Below, piece by piece: positions 1 through 13,546 of a DNA stretch of 64,000 nucleotides. Origin of the DNA: Mercurialis annua (taxonomy: Eukaryota; Streptophyta; Magnoliopsida; Malpighiales; Euphorbiaceae). Location: assembly GCF_937616625.2 (NCBI RefSeq), contig NC_065570.1, forward strand, positions 24,948,046 to 25,012,045, written 5' to 3'. Position numbers and translations under genes: made by a program. The notes under the pieces were generated by a model that searched no databases, was not told the DNA's origin, and saw nothing but the letters and a program-made list of their open reading frames with translations. Numbering within the stretch: the first letter of the stretch is position 1; every line of letters begins with the position of its first letter.

Positions 1-3000
1 TGTAACGTTTGTAAACGTTTGGCTTAAATTGCTAAAAAGGGGAAACGTTTGAATTTGTTTCGTAGCATTTGTAAAAGTTTGGCTTAAATTGCTAAAAGGG
101 GGAAACGCTTGGATTTGTTTCATGATGTTTTTAAACGTTTTGCTTATTGGATTTTTCGTGACGTTTGTAAACATTTGGCTTAAATAGCTAAAAAGGTGAA
201 ACGTTTGGATTTGTTTCGTGACGTTTGTAAACGTTTGGCTTAAATCGCTAAAAAGGGGAAACGTTTAGATTTGTTTCGCAACGTTTGAAACGTTTGGCTT
301 AAATTGCTAAAAAGGTGAAACGTTTGGATTTGTTTTGTAACGTTTGTAAACGTTTGGCTTCAATCGCTAAAAGGGGATACGTTTGGATATGTTTCGTAAC
401 GTTTGTAAACGTTTGGCTTCAATCGCAAAAAGGGGAAACGTTTGGATTTGTTTCGTAACATTTGTAAACGTTTAGCATAAATTGGTAAAAAGGTGAAATG
501 TTTGGATTTGTTTTGTAACATTTGTAAACGATTGGCTTAAATTCCGAAAAATGTGAAACGCTTGGATTTGTTTCGGAACGTTTGTAAACATTTTGCTTAA
601 ATTACTAAAAAGGTGAAACACTTTAGTTTGTTTTGAAACGTTTGGCTTAAATTGCTAAAAAGGTGAAATGTTTTGTTTTGTTTCGTAACGTTTGTAAACG
701 TTCGGCTTAAATCACTAAAAAGGTGAAATGTTTCGATTTCTTTCGTAACATTTGTAAGCGTTTGGCTTAAATTGCTAAAAAGGTGAAACGCTTGGATTTG
801 TTTCGTAACGTTTGTAAACTCGTCGTTTGAATTACTAAAACGCTTGGATTTGTTTTGTAACGTTTGTAAACGTTTGGCTTAAATTGATAAAAAGGTGAAA
901 TGCTTTGTTTTGTTTCGCAACGTTTGTATAGGTTTGGCTTAAATCGCTAAAAATGTGAAACATTTGGACTTATTTCGTAACGGTTTAAACGTTTTGTTTT
1001 GTTTCATAACGTATGTAAACGTTTGGCTTAAATCGCTAAAAAGGGGTAACGTTTGGATTTGTTTCGTAGCGTTTGTATACCTTTGTCTTAAATCGCTAAA
1101 AAGGCAAAACGTTTGCATTTGTTTTGTAGCGTTTGTAAATGTTTGGCTTATATCTCTAAAAAGGTGAAATGTTTGGATTTGTTTCGTAACGTTTGTAAAT
1201 GTTTTCCTTAAATCGCTAAAAATGTGTAACGTTTGGATTTGTTTCGTATAGTTTGTAAACGTTTGCCTTAAATCGCTAAAAATGTGAAACGTTTGGATTT
1301 GATTCGTAACCTTTGTAAACGTTTGGCTTAAATTGCTAAAAAGGTGAACCGCTTTGATTTGTTTCGTAACGTTTGTAAATGTTTTGCTTAAATTGCTAGA
1401 AAGGTGAAACGCTTGGATTTGCTTCATAACGTTTGTAAACGTTTGGCTAAAATTGCTAAAAAAGAAAAATGTTCGGATTTGTTTCGTAATGTTTGAAAAT
1501 GTTTGGCTTCAATCGCGAAAAAGGTGAAAATTTTGGATTTGTTTCGTAACGTTTGTAAACGTTTGGCTTAAATCGCTAAAAAGATGAACCGTTTGGATTT
1601 TTTTTGTAACGTTTTAAATGTTTGGCTTAAATCGATAAAATGGGGACACGTTTGGATTTTTTTCGTAACGTTCTAAATTTTTGGCTTAAATCGCTAAAAT
1701 GGGGAAACGTTTTTAATTAGTTTCGTAACGTTTGTAAACGTTTGGCTAAAATCGTTAAAAAGGGGAAATGTTTGGTTTTGTTTCGTAATGTTTGTAAACG
1801 TTTGGCTTAAATTGCTAAAAAGGTGAAACGCTTGGATTTGTTTCGTAATGTTTGTAAACGTTTGGCTTAAATTGCTAAAGATGGGAAACGCTTGGATTTG
1901 TTTCGTGACATTTGTAAACGTTTGGCTTAAATTTCTAAAAAGGGAAAACGTTTGGATTTGTTTCGTGACGTTTGTAAACGTTTGGCTTAAATCGCTAAAA
2001 AGGTGAAACGTTTGGATATTTTTCGTTATGTTTGTAAACGTTTGGCTTAAATAGCTAAAAAGGTGAAACGTTTTGATTTGTTTTTTAACGTTTGTAAACG
2101 TTTGGCTTCAATCGCTAAAAGGTGAAACGTTTGGATTTGTTTCATGACATATGTAAACGTTTGGCATAAATCGCTAAAAAGGTGAAACGTTTGGATTTGT
2201 TTCGTATCGTTTTAAACGTTTGGCTTAAATAGCTAAATATGGGGAAACGTTTGGATTTGTTTCGTATCGGTTGTAAACGTTGGCTTAAATCGCTAAAAAG
2301 GTGAAACGTTTAGATTTGTTTCGTAACGTTTGTAAATGTTTGGCTTAAATCGTGACAAAGGTGAAACGTTTGGATTTATTTCGTAACGTTTGTAAACGTT
2401 TAGCTTAAATTGCTAAAAAGGTGAAACGCTTCAATTTGTTTCGTAACGTTTGTAAATGTTTGGCTTAAATTGCTAAAAAGGTGCAACATTTGGAGTTGTT
2501 TCCTAACCTTTATAAATGTTTGGCTTAAATCGATAGATAGGTGACATGTTTGGATTTGTTTCATAACGTTTGTATACGTTTGGCTTCAATCGCTAGAAAG
2601 GGGAAACGTTTGGATTTGTTTCATAACATTTGTAAACGTTAGGCTTAAATTGCTAAAAAGGCGAAACGTTTGGATTTGTTTCGTAACATTTTGTTAACGT
2701 TTGGCTTAAATTGCTAAAAAGGTGAAACACTTGGATTTGTTTTCTAGCGTTTGCAAATGTTTGGCTTAAATTGCAAAAAAGGTGAAACGCTTGGATTTTT
2801 TTCGTAATATTTGTAAACGTTTGGCTTAAATTGCTAAAAAGTGGAAACGCTTGGATTTGTTTCGTGACGTTTGTAAACGTTTGGCTTAAATTGCTGAAAA
2901 GGGAAACGTTTGGATTTGTTTCGTGACCTTTGTAAACCTTTGGCTTAAATCGCTAAAAAGGTGAAACGTTTGGATTTGTTTCGTAATGTTTGAAACGTTT

Positions 3001-5225
3001 GGCTTAAATCGCTAAAAACGTGAAACGTTTGGATTTGTTTTATAATGTTTGTAAACGTTTGGCTTAAATCACTAAATAGGTGAAATGTTTGGATTTGTTT
3101 CGAAACGTTTGTAAGCTGCTAAAATGGCGAAACGTTTGGATTTATATCGAAACGTTTGTAAACGTTTGGCTTTAATCGCTAAAAAGGTGAAAAGTTTGGA
3201 TTTGATTTGTAAAGTTTGTAAACGTTTGGCTTAAATTGCTAAAAAGGTGAAACACTTTGATTTGTTTTGTACATTTGTAAACGTTTCGCTTAAATTGCTA
3301 AAAAGAGGAAACGTTTGAATTTGTTTCGAAGCATTTGTAAAAGTTTGGCTTAAATTGCTAAAAGGGGGAAACGCTTGGATTTGTTTCATGATGTTTTTAA
3401 ACGTTTTGCTTATTGGATTTTTCGTGACGTTTGTAAACATTTGGCTTAAATAGCTAAAAAGGTGAAACGTTTGGATTTGTTTCGTGACGTTTGTAAACGT
3501 TTGGCTTAAATCGCTAAAAAGGGGAAACGTTTAGATTTGTTTCGTAACGTTTGAAACATTTGGCTTAAATTGCTAAAAAGGTGAAACGTTTGGATTTGTT
3601 TTGTAACGTTTGTAAACGTTTGGCTTCAATCGCTAAAAGGGGATATGTTTGGATATGTTTCGTAACGTTTGTAAACGTTTGGCTTCAATCGCAAAAAGGG
3701 GAAACGTTTGGATTTGTTTCGTAACATTTGTAAACGTTTAGCATAAATTGGTAAAAAGGTGAAATATTTGGATTTGTTTTGTAACATTTGTAAACGATTG
3801 GCTTAAATTCCGAAAAATGTGAAACGCTTGGATTTGTTTCGGAACGTTTGTAAACATTTTGCTTAAATTACTAAAAAGGTGAAACACTTTAGTTTGTTTT
3901 GAAACGTTTGGCTTAAATTGCTAAAAAGGTGAAATGTTTTGTTTTGTTTCGTAACGTTTGTAAACGTTCGGCTTAAATCACTAAAAAGGTGAAATGTTTC
4001 GATTTCTTTCGTAACATTTGTAAGCGTTTGGCTTAAATTGCTAAAAAGGTGAAACGCTTGGATTTGTTTCGTAACGTTTGTAAACGCGTCGTTTGAATTA
4101 CTAAAACGCTTGGATTTGTTTTGTAACGTTTGTAAACGTTTGGCTTAAATTGATAAAAAGGTGAAATGCTTTGTTTTGTTTCGCAACGTTTGAATAGGTT
4201 TGGCTTAAATCGCTAAAAATGTGAAACATTTGGACTTATTTCGTAACAGTTTAAACGTTTGGTTTTGTTTCCTAACGTATGTAAACGTTTGGCTTAAATC
4301 GCTAAAAAGGGGAAACGTTTGGATTTGTTTCGTAGCGTTTGTATACCTTTGTCTTAAATCGCTAAAAAGGCAAAACGTTTGCATTTGTTTCGTAGCGTTT
4401 GTAAATGTTTGGCTTATATCTCTAAAAAGGTGAAATGTTTGGATTTGTTTCGTAACGTTTGTAAATGTTTTCCTTAAATCGCTAAAAATGTGTAACGTTT
4501 GGATTTGTTTCGTATAGTTTGTAAACGTTTGGCTTAAATCGCTAAAAATGTGAAACGTTTGGATTTGATTCGTAACCTTTGTAAACGTTTGGCTTAAATT
4601 GCTAAAAAGGTGAACCGCTTTGATTTGTTTCGTAACGTTTGTAAACGTTTTGCTTAAATTGCTAGAAAGGTGAAACGCTTGGATTTGTTTCATAACATTT
4701 GTAAACGTTTGGCTAAAATTGCTAAAAAAGAAAAATGTTCGGATTTGTTTCGTAATGTTTGAAAACGTTTGGCTTCAATCGCGAAAAAGGTGAAAATTTT
4801 TGATTTGTTTCGTAACGTTTGTAAACGTTTGGCTTAAATAGCTAAAAAGATTAACCGTTTGGATTTGTTTTGTAACGTTTTAAATGTTTGGCTTAAATCG
4901 ATAAAATGGGGACACGTTTGGATTTTTTTCGTAACGTTCTAAATGTTTGGCTTAAATCGCTAAAATGGGGAAACGTTTTTAATTTGTTTCGTAACGTTTG
5001 TAAACGTTTGGCTAAAATCGTTAAAAAGGTGAAATGTTTGGTTTTGTTTCGTAATGTTTGTAAACGTTTGGCTTAAATTGCTAAAATGGTGAAACGCTTG
5101 GATTTGTTTCGTAATGTTTGTAAACGTTTGGCTTAAATTGCTAAAAATGGGAAACGCTTGGATTTGTTTCGTGACGTTTGTAAACGTTTGGCTTAAATTG
5201 CTAAAAAGGGAAAACGTTTGGATTT
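1..5225. repeat. Higher-order repeat pair, period 3266 bp
   Basis: Bases 1 to about 1960 recur at 3267 to about 5225 with a constant offset of 3266 bp. They share private variants such as the shortened monomer TGCTTATTGGATTTTTCG at 141 and 3407, and ATTACTAAAACGC at 831 and 4097. The homology breaks near 5225, where the second copy jumps to a different monomer. The unit is about 54 monomers. This organisation points to unequal exchange of multi-kilobase blocks after the monomers had diverged. Confidence 0.8.
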
Positions 5226-5999
5226 AATCGCTAAAAAGGTGAAACGTTTCGATTTCTTTCGTAACGTTTGTAAACGTTTGGCTTAAATTGCTAAAAAGGT
5301 GAAACGCTTGGATTTGTTTTGTAACGTTTGTAAACTATTGGCTCAAATTGCTAAAAAGGTGAAGCGCTTGGATTTGTTTCGTAACATTTGTAAACGTTTC
5401 GCTCAAATTGCTAAAAAGGTGAAACATTTGGATTTGTTTCATAACCTTTATAAATGTTTGACTTAAATAGCTAAAAAGGTGAAATGTTCGGATTTGTTTC
5501 GTAACATTTGTAAATGTTTGGCTTAAATTGCTAAAAAGCTGGAACGCTTGGATTTGTTTCGTAGTTTTTGTAAACGTTTGGCATAAATTGCTAAAAAGAT
5601 GAAAAGTTTGGATTTGTTTCGTAATGTTTGTAAATGTTTGGCTTCAATCGCTAAAAATGTGAAACGTTTGGATTTGTTTCGTAACATTTGGAAACGTTTG
5701 GCATAAATCGCTAAAAAGGTGAAACGTTTTGATTTGTTTCATAACGTTAGTAAACGTTTGGCTTAAATTGCTCAAAAGGGTTTCGTAACTTTTTAAACGT
5801 TTGGATTAGTTTCCAAACGTTTGTAAACATTTGGCTTAAATCGCTAAAAAGGTAAAACGTTTGGATTTGTTTCGTAACGTTTGTAAACGTTTGGCTTAAA
5901 TCGCTAAAAAGGTGAAACGTTTGGATTTTTTTCGTAACGTGAGTAAACGATTGGCTTAAATTGCTAAAAAGGTGAAATGTTTTGCTTATATCGCTAATA

Positions 6000-8900
6000 A
6001 GGTGAAACGTTTGGATTTGTTTCGTAAGGTTTGTAAATGTTTGGCTTAAATCGCTAAAAAGGTGAAACGTTTGGATTTGTTTCGTAACGTTTGTAAACGT
6101 TTGGCTTAAATCGCTAAAAAGGTGAAACATTTGGATTTGTTTCATAAAGTTTTTAAAAGTTTGGCTTAATTTGATAAAAAGGTGAAACGCTTGGATTTGT
6201 TTCGTAGCATTTGAAAAGGTTTGGCTAAAATTGCTAAAAAGGTGTAATGCTTGGATTTGTATCGTAACTTTCGTAAACATTTGGCTTAAATTGCTAAAAA
6301 GGTGAAACATTTGCATTTGTTTCATACCCTTTGCAATTGGTTGGCTTGAATCGCTAAAAACGTGAAACGTTTGGATTTTTTGTAACGTTTGTAAAGGTTT
6401 GGCTTAAATCGCTAAAAAGGTGAAACGTTTGGAATTGTTTCGTAACGTTTGTAAACTGCTAAAAAGGCAAAACATTTGGATTTATTTCGAAACATTTGTA
6501 AACGTTTGGCTTAAATTGCGAAAAAGGGGAAACGCTTGGATTTGCTTCGTGACGTTTGTAAACTTTTGGCTTAAATTGCTGAAAAGGCGAAACGTTTGGA
6601 TTTGTTTCGTGACGTTTGTAAACTGCTAAAAAGGCGAAACATTTGGATTTATTTCGAAACGTTTGTAAACGTTTGGCTTTAATAGCTAAAAAGGTGAAAG
6701 TTTGGATTTGATTCGTAAAATTTGTAAACGTTTGGCTTAAATTGCTAAAAAGGTGAAACACTTTGATTTGTTTCGTAACGTTTGTAAACGTTTGGCTTAA
6801 ATTGCTAAAAAGGGGAAACTTTTGAATTTGTTTCGTAGCGTTTGTAAACTTTTTGTTTAAATTGCTAAAAAGGGGAAACAATTGGATTTGTTTCGTGACT
6901 TTTGTAAACGTTTGGCTTAAATTACTAAAAAGGTGAAACGCTTGAATTTTAGTCGTGACGTTTGTAAACATTTGGCTTAAATTGCTAAAAAGGTGAAACG
7001 TTTGGATTTGTTTCGTGACGTTTGTAAACCTTTGGCTTAAATCGCTAAAAAGGGGAAACGTTTGGATTTGTTTCGTAACGTTAGAAACGTTTGGCTTAAA
7101 TCGCTAAAAAGATGAAACGTTTGGATTTGTTTTGTAACGTTTATAAACGTTTGGCTTCAAAGCTAAAAGGCGAAACGTTTGGATTTGTTTCGTAACGTTT
7201 GTAAACGTTTGGCTTCAATCGCTAAAAGGTGAAACGTTTGGATTTGTTTCGTAACATTTGTAAACGTTTAGCATAAATCGCTAAAAAGGTAAAATGTCTG
7301 GATTTGTTTTGTAACATTTGTAAACAATTGGCTTAAATTCCAAAAAACGTGAAACGCTTGGATTTGTTTCCGAACGTATGTAAACATTTTGCTTAAATTG
7401 CTAAAAAGGTGAAACGCTTTAGTTTGTTTTGAAACTTTTGTAAACGTTTGGCTTAAATTGTTAAAAAGGTGAAATGTTTTGTTTTGTTTCGTAACGTTTG
7501 TAAATGTTCGGCTTAAATCGCTAAAAAGATGAAACGTTTCGATTTCTTTCGTAACATTTGTAAGCGTTTGGCTTAAATTGCTAAAAAGGTGAAACGCTTG
7601 GATTTGTTTCGTAACGTTTGTATACACGTGGTTTAAATTACTAAAACGCTTGGATTTGTTTTGTAACGTTTGTAAACATTTGGTTTACATTGATAAAAAG
7701 GTGAAATGCTTTGTTTTGTTGCGCAACGTTTGTAATGGTTTGGCTTAAATCGCTAAAAATGTGAAACATTTAGACTTATTTCGTACGTTTTAAACGTTTG
7801 GTTTTGTTTCGTAACGTTTGTAAACGTTTGGCTTAAATCGCTAAAAGGGGGAAACGTTTGGATTTGTTTCGTAGCATTTGTAAACGTTTCGATTAAATCG
7901 CTAAAAGGCGAAACATTTGCATTTGTTTCGTAGCGTTTGTAAATGTTTGGCTTAAATCTATAAAAAGGTGAAACTTTTGGATTTGTTTTGTAACGTTTGT
8001 AAATTTTTGCCTTAAATCGCTAAAAATGTGAAACGTTTGGATTTGTTTCGTAACCTTTGTAAACGTTTGGCTTAAATTGCTAAAAAGGTGAAACACTTTG
8101 ATTTGTTTCGTAACGTTTGTAAACGTTTTGCTTAAATTGCTAAAACGGTGAAGCGCTTGGTTTTGTTTCGTAATGTTTGTAAACGTATGGCTTAAATTGC
8201 TAAAAATGTGAAACATTTCGATTTGTTTCGTAACGTTTTATACGTTTAGTTTTGTTTCGTAACGTTTGTAAACATTTGGCTTAAATCGCTAAAATGGGGA
8301 AACATTTGAACTTGTTTCGTAACGTTTGTAAATGTTTGGCTAAAATCACTAAAAAGGTGAAACGTTTGGTTTTGTTTCGTAGCATTTGCAATCGTTCGAC
8401 TTAATTCGCTAAAAAGGTGAAACGTTTGGATTTGTTTCGTAACATTTGGCTTAAATTGCTAAAAAGATAAAACGCTTTGATTTGTTTCGTAACGTTTGTA
8501 AACATTTCGCATAAATTGCTAAAAAGGTGAAACGCTTGGATTTCTTTCGTAACGTTTGTAAACGTTTGGCTTAAATTGCTAGAAAGGTGAAACGCTTGGA
8601 TTTGTTTTCTAATGTTTGTAAACGTTTGGCTTAAATTGCTAAAAAGGTAAAACGTTTGGATTTGTTTCGTAATGTTTGTAAACGTTTGGCTTCAATCGCG
8701 AAAAAGGTGAAACTTTTGGATTTGTTTCGTAAAGTTTGTAAACGTTTGGCTTAAATCGCTAAAAAGATGAAATGTTTGGATTTTTTTCGTAACGTTTTAA
8801 ATATTTGGCTTAAATCGCTAAAATGGGGACACGTTTTGATTTATTTTCGTAACATTTTAAACGTTTGGTTTTGTTTCGTAAAGTTTGTAAACGTTTGGCT

Positions 8901-11900
8901 TAAATCGATGAAAAGGTGAAACGTTCGTATTTGTTTCGTAATGTTTGTAAACGTTTGGTTTATATTGCTAAAAAGGCGAAACGTTTGTAAATGTGTGACT
9001 TAAATAGATAAAAATGTGAAATATTTGGATTTGTTTCGTAACGTTTTAAACGTTTGGTTTTGTTTCGTAAAGTTTGTAAACATTGGCTTGAATCGATGAA
9101 AAGGTGAAACGTTCGGATTTGTTTCGTAATGTTTGTAAACGTTTGGCTTAAATTGCTAAAAAGGCGAAACGTTTGGATTTATTTCGAAACGTTTGTAAAT
9201 GTGTGGCTTAAATAGCTAAAAAGGTGAAACGTTTGGATTTGTTTCGTAACGTTTGTAAACGTTTGGCTAAAATCGCTAAAAAGGTGAAATGTTTGGATTT
9301 GTTTGGTTAGGTTTGTAAATGATTGGCTTAAATCGCTAAAAAGGTGAAACGTTTGGATTTGTTTCGTAACGTTTGTAAACTTTTGGCTTAAATCGCTAAA
9401 AAGGTGAAACATTTGGATTTGTTTCGTAAAGTTTTTAAAAGTTTGGCTTAATTTGATAAAAAGGTGAAACGCTTGGATTTGTTTCGTAGCATTTGAAAAG
9501 GTTTGGCTTAAATTGCTAAAAAGGTGAAATGCTTGGATTTGTATCGTAACGTTCGTAAACATTTGGCTTAAATTGCTAAAAAGGTTAAACATTTGCATTT
9601 GTTTCATACCCTTTGAAATTGGTTGGCTTGAATCGCTAAAAACGTGAAATGTTTGGATTTTTTGTAACGTTTGTAAAGGTTTGGCTTAAATCGCTAAAAA
9701 GGTGAAACGTTTGGAATTGTTTCGTAACGTTTGTAAACTGCTAAAAAGGCAAAACATTTGGATTTATTTCGAAACATTTGTAAACGTTTGGCTTAAATTG
9801 CTAAAAAGGGGAAACGCTTGGATTTGCTTCGTGACGTTTGTAAACTTTTGGCTTAAATTGCTGAAAAGGCGAAACGTTTGGATTTGTTTCGTGACGTTTG
9901 TAAACTGCTAAAAAGGCGAAACATTTGGATTTATTTCGAAACGTTTGTAAACGTTTGGCTTTAATAGCTAAAAAGGTGAAAGTTTGGATTTGATTCGTAA
10001 AATTTGTAAACGTTTGGCTTAAATTGCTAAAAAGGTGAAACACTTTGATTTGTTTCGTAACGTTTGTAAACGTTTCGCTTAAATTGCTAAAAAGGGGAAA
10101 CGTTTGAATTTGTTTCGTAGCGTTTGTAAACTTTTTGTTTAAATTGCTAAAAAGGGGAAACAATTGGATTTGTTTCGTGACTTTTGTAAACGTTTGGCTG
10201 AAATTACTAGAAAGGTGAAACGCTTGAATTTTAATCGTGACGTTTGTAAACATTTGGCTTAAATTGCTAAAAAGGTGAAACGTTTGGATTTGTTTCGTGA
10301 CGTTTGTAAACCTTTGGCTTAAATCGCTAAAAAGGGGAAACGTTTGGATTTGTTTCGTAACGTTAGAAACGTTTGGCTTAAATCGCTAAAAAGTTGAAAC
10401 GTTTGGATTTGTTTTGTAACGTTTATAAACGTTTGGCTTCAAATGCTAAAAGGCGAAACGTTTGGATTTGTTTCGTAACGTTTGTAAACGTTTGGCTTCA
10501 ATCGCTAAAAGGTGAAACGTTTGGATTTGTTTCGTAACATTTGTAAACGTTTAGCATAAATCGCTAAAAAGGTAAAATGTTTGGATTTGTTTTGTAACAT
10601 TTGTAAACAATTGGCTTAAATTCCAAAAAACGTGAAACGCTTGGATTTGTTTCCAAACGTTTGTAAACATTTTGCTTAAATTGCTAAAAAGGTGAAACGC
10701 TTTAGTTTGTTTTGAAACGTTTGTAAACGTTTGGCTTAAATTGCTAAAAAGGTGAAATGTTTTGTTTTGTTTCGTAACGTTTGTAAATGTTCGGCTTAAA
10801 TCGCTAAAAAGGTGAAACGTTTCGATTTCTTTCGTATCATTTGTAAGCGTTTGGCTTAAATTGCTAAAAAGGTGAAACGCTTGGATTTGTTTCGTAACGT
10901 TTGTATACACGTGGTTTAAATTACTAAAACGCTTGGATTTGTTTTGTAACGTTTGTAAACATTTGGTTTACATTGATAAAAAGGTGAAATACTTTGTTTT
11001 GTTTCGCAACGTTTGTAAAGGTTTGGCTTAAATCGCTAAAAATGTGAAACATTTGGACTTATTTCGTATCGTTTTAAACGTTTGGTTTTGTTTCGTAACG
11101 TTTGTAAACGTTTGGCTTAAATCGCTAAAAGGGGGAAACGTTTGGATTTGTTTCGTAGCATTTGTAAACGTTTCGATTAAATCGCTAAAAAGGCGAAATA
11201 TTTGCATTTGTTTCGTAGCGTTTGTAAATGTTTGGCTTAAATCTATAAAAAGGTGAAACTTTTGGATTTGTTTTGTAACGTTTGTAAATGTTTGCCTTAA
11301 ATCGCTAAAAATGTGAAACGTTTGGATTTGTTTCGTAACCTTTGTAAACGTTTGGCTTAAATTGCTAAAAAGGTGAAACACTTTGATTTGTTTCGTAACG
11401 TTTGTAAACGTTTTGCTTAAATTGCTAAAACGGTGAAGCGCTTGGTTTTGTTTCGTAATGTTTGTAAACGTTTGGCTTAAATTGCTAAAAATGTGAAACA
11501 TTTCGATTTGTTTCGTAACGTTTTATATGTTTAGTTTTGTTTCGTAACGTTTGTAAACATTTGGCTTAAATCGCTAAAATGGGTAAACATTTGAACTTGT
11601 TTCGTAACGTTTGTAAATGTTTGGCTAAAATCACTAAAAAGGTGAAACGTTTGGTTTTGTTTCGTAGCATTTGCAATCGTTCGGCTTAATTCGCTAAAAA
11701 GGTGAAACGTTTGGATTTGTTTCGTAACATTTGGCTTAAATTGCTAAAAAGATAAAACGCTTTGATTTGTTTCGTAACGTTTGTAAACATTTCGCATAAA
11801 TTGCTAAAAAGGTGAAACGCTTGGATTTGTTTCGTAACGTTTGTAAACGTTTGGCTTAAATTGCTAGAAAGGTGAAACGCATGGATTTGTTTTCTAACGT

Positions 11901-13546
11901 TTGTAAACGTTTGGCTTAAATTGCTAAAAAGGTAAAACGTTTGGATTTGTTTCGTAATGTTTGTAAACGTTTGGCTTCAATCGCGAAAAAGGTGAAACTT
12001 TTAGATTTGTTTCGTAAAGTTTGTAAACGTTTGGCTTAAATCGCTAAAAAGTTGAAATGTTTGGATTTTTTTCGTAACGTTTTAAATATTTGGCTTAAAT
12101 CGCTAAAATGGGGACACGTTTTGATTTTTTTTTTGTAACATTTTAAACGTTTGGTTTTGTTTCGTAAAGCTTGTAAACGTTTGGCTTAAATCGATGAAAA
12201 GGTCAAACGTTCGGATTTGTTTCGTAATGTTTGTAAACATTTGGTTTAAATTGCTAAAAAGTTGAAACGTTTGTAAATATGTGACTTAAATAGATAAAAA
12301 TGTGAAATATTTGGATTTGTTTCGTAACGTTTTAAACGTTTGGTTTTGTTTCGTAAAGTTTGTAAACATTGGCTTGAATCGATGAAAAGGTGAAACGTTC
12401 GGATTTGTTTCGTAATGTTTGTAAACGTTTGGCTTAAATTGCTAAAAAGGTGAAACGTTTGGATTTATTTCGAAACGTTTGTAAATGTGTGGCTTAAATA
12501 GCTAAAAAGATGAAACGTTTGGATTTGTTTCGAAACGTTTGTAAACGTTTGGCTAAAATTGCTAAAAAGGTGAAATGTTTGGATTTGTTTGGTTAGGTTT
12601 GTAAATGATTGGCTTAAATCGCTAAAAAGGTGAAACGTTTGGATTTGTTTCGTAACGTTTGTAAACGTTTGGCTTAAATCGCTAAAAAGGTGAAACGTTT
12701 GGATTTGTTTCGTAACGTTTGTAAACGTTTGGCTGAAATCGCTAAAAAGGTGAAACATTTGGATTTGTTTCGTAAAGTTTTTAATCGTTTGGCTTAATTT
12801 GATAAAAAGGTGAAACGCTTGGATTTGTTTCGTAGCATTTGAAAATGTTTGGCTTAAATTGCTAAAAAGGTGAAATGCTTGTATTTGTTTCGTAACGTTC
12901 GTAAACATTTGGCTTAAATTGCTAAAAAGGTGAAACATTTGTATTTGTTTCATAACCTTTGCAAATGTTTGGCTTAAATCGCTAAAAACGTGAAACGTTT
13001 GGATTTTTTTGTAACGTTTGTAAAGGTTTGGCTTAAATTGCTAAAAAGGGGAAACGTTTGGATTTGTTTCGTAACTGGATTTTTTTGTAACGTTTGTAAA
13101 GGTTTGGCTTAAATCCAAATGTTTTGCCTTTTTCGTAACGTTTGTAAATTGCTAAAAAGGCAAAACATTTGGATTTATTTCGAAACGTTTGTAAACGTTT
13201 GGCTTTAATAGCTAAAAATGTGAAAAGTTTGGATTTGTTTCGTAACGTTTGTAAATGTTTGGCTTAAATTGCTAAAAAGGGGAAACGTTTGAATTTGTTT
13301 TGTAGCGTTTGTAAACGTTTGGCTTAAATTGCTAAAAAGGGGAAACGCTTGGATTTGTTTCGTGATGTTTGTAAACGTTTTGCTTAAATTGCTAAAAAGG
13401 CAAAACACTTGGATTTATTTCGTGATGTTTGTAAACATTTGGCTTAAATAGCTAAAAAGGTGAAACGTTTGGATTTGTTTCGTGACGTTAGTAAACGTTT
13501 GGCTTAAATCGCTAAAAAGGGGAAACGTTTGGATTTGTTTCGTAAC
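6000..13546. repeat. Higher-order repeat copies, period about 3283 bp
   Basis: Segments near 6000-9280, 9283-12565 and 12565-13546 (partial) repeat with offsets of about 3283 and 3343 bp. Diagnostic variants include GCTTAATTTGATAAAAAGG near 6165, 9447 and 12790, and a monomer shortened to GTTTGTAAACTGC near 6450 and 9732. The diagnostic monomer TTTCGATTTCTTTCGTAAC occurs at 731, 3997, 5247, 7537 and 10820, and again at 26981 and 52580 in later blocks. So all satellite blocks share one higher-order family. Confidence 0.7.
13110..13177. repeat. 24-bp inverted repeat inside the satellite
   Basis: A short piece of the monomer is inverted at 13110-13133, and the direct version lies at 13154-13177. 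The arms are perfect reverse complements over 24 bp and are separated by 20 bp (TTTTGCC against GGCAAAA in the core). All other monomers nearby are head to tail. It could form a hairpin and marks a local rearrangement breakpoint. Confidence 0.85.

Larger units (their letters stand above)
1..13546. repeat. 60-bp satellite array, block 1
   Basis: This block is a continuous tandem array with a 60-bp period, visible as exact column alignment over long stretches such as 12601-12720. Each monomer contains in order TTTGGCTTAAAT, GCTAAAAAGG, AAACGTTTGG, ATTTGTTTCG and TAACGTTTGT. Monomers differ by scattered substitutions (often C/T or A/G) and occasional short indels. No gene lies in the block. The long open frames are a by-product of a stop-poor monomer whose length is a multiple of three. 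The array starts before base 1 and ends at the GTAAC target duplication of an LTR element. Similar plant satellites form pericentromeric heterochromatin; that location is inferred here. Confidence 0.95.

Noticed and set aside
939..1427. Long open frames of 20-residue repeats throughout the satellite blocks
   Set aside because: They follow from a stop-poor 60-bp monomer and end wherever an indel occurs. There is no promoter, no unique domain and no conserved start.
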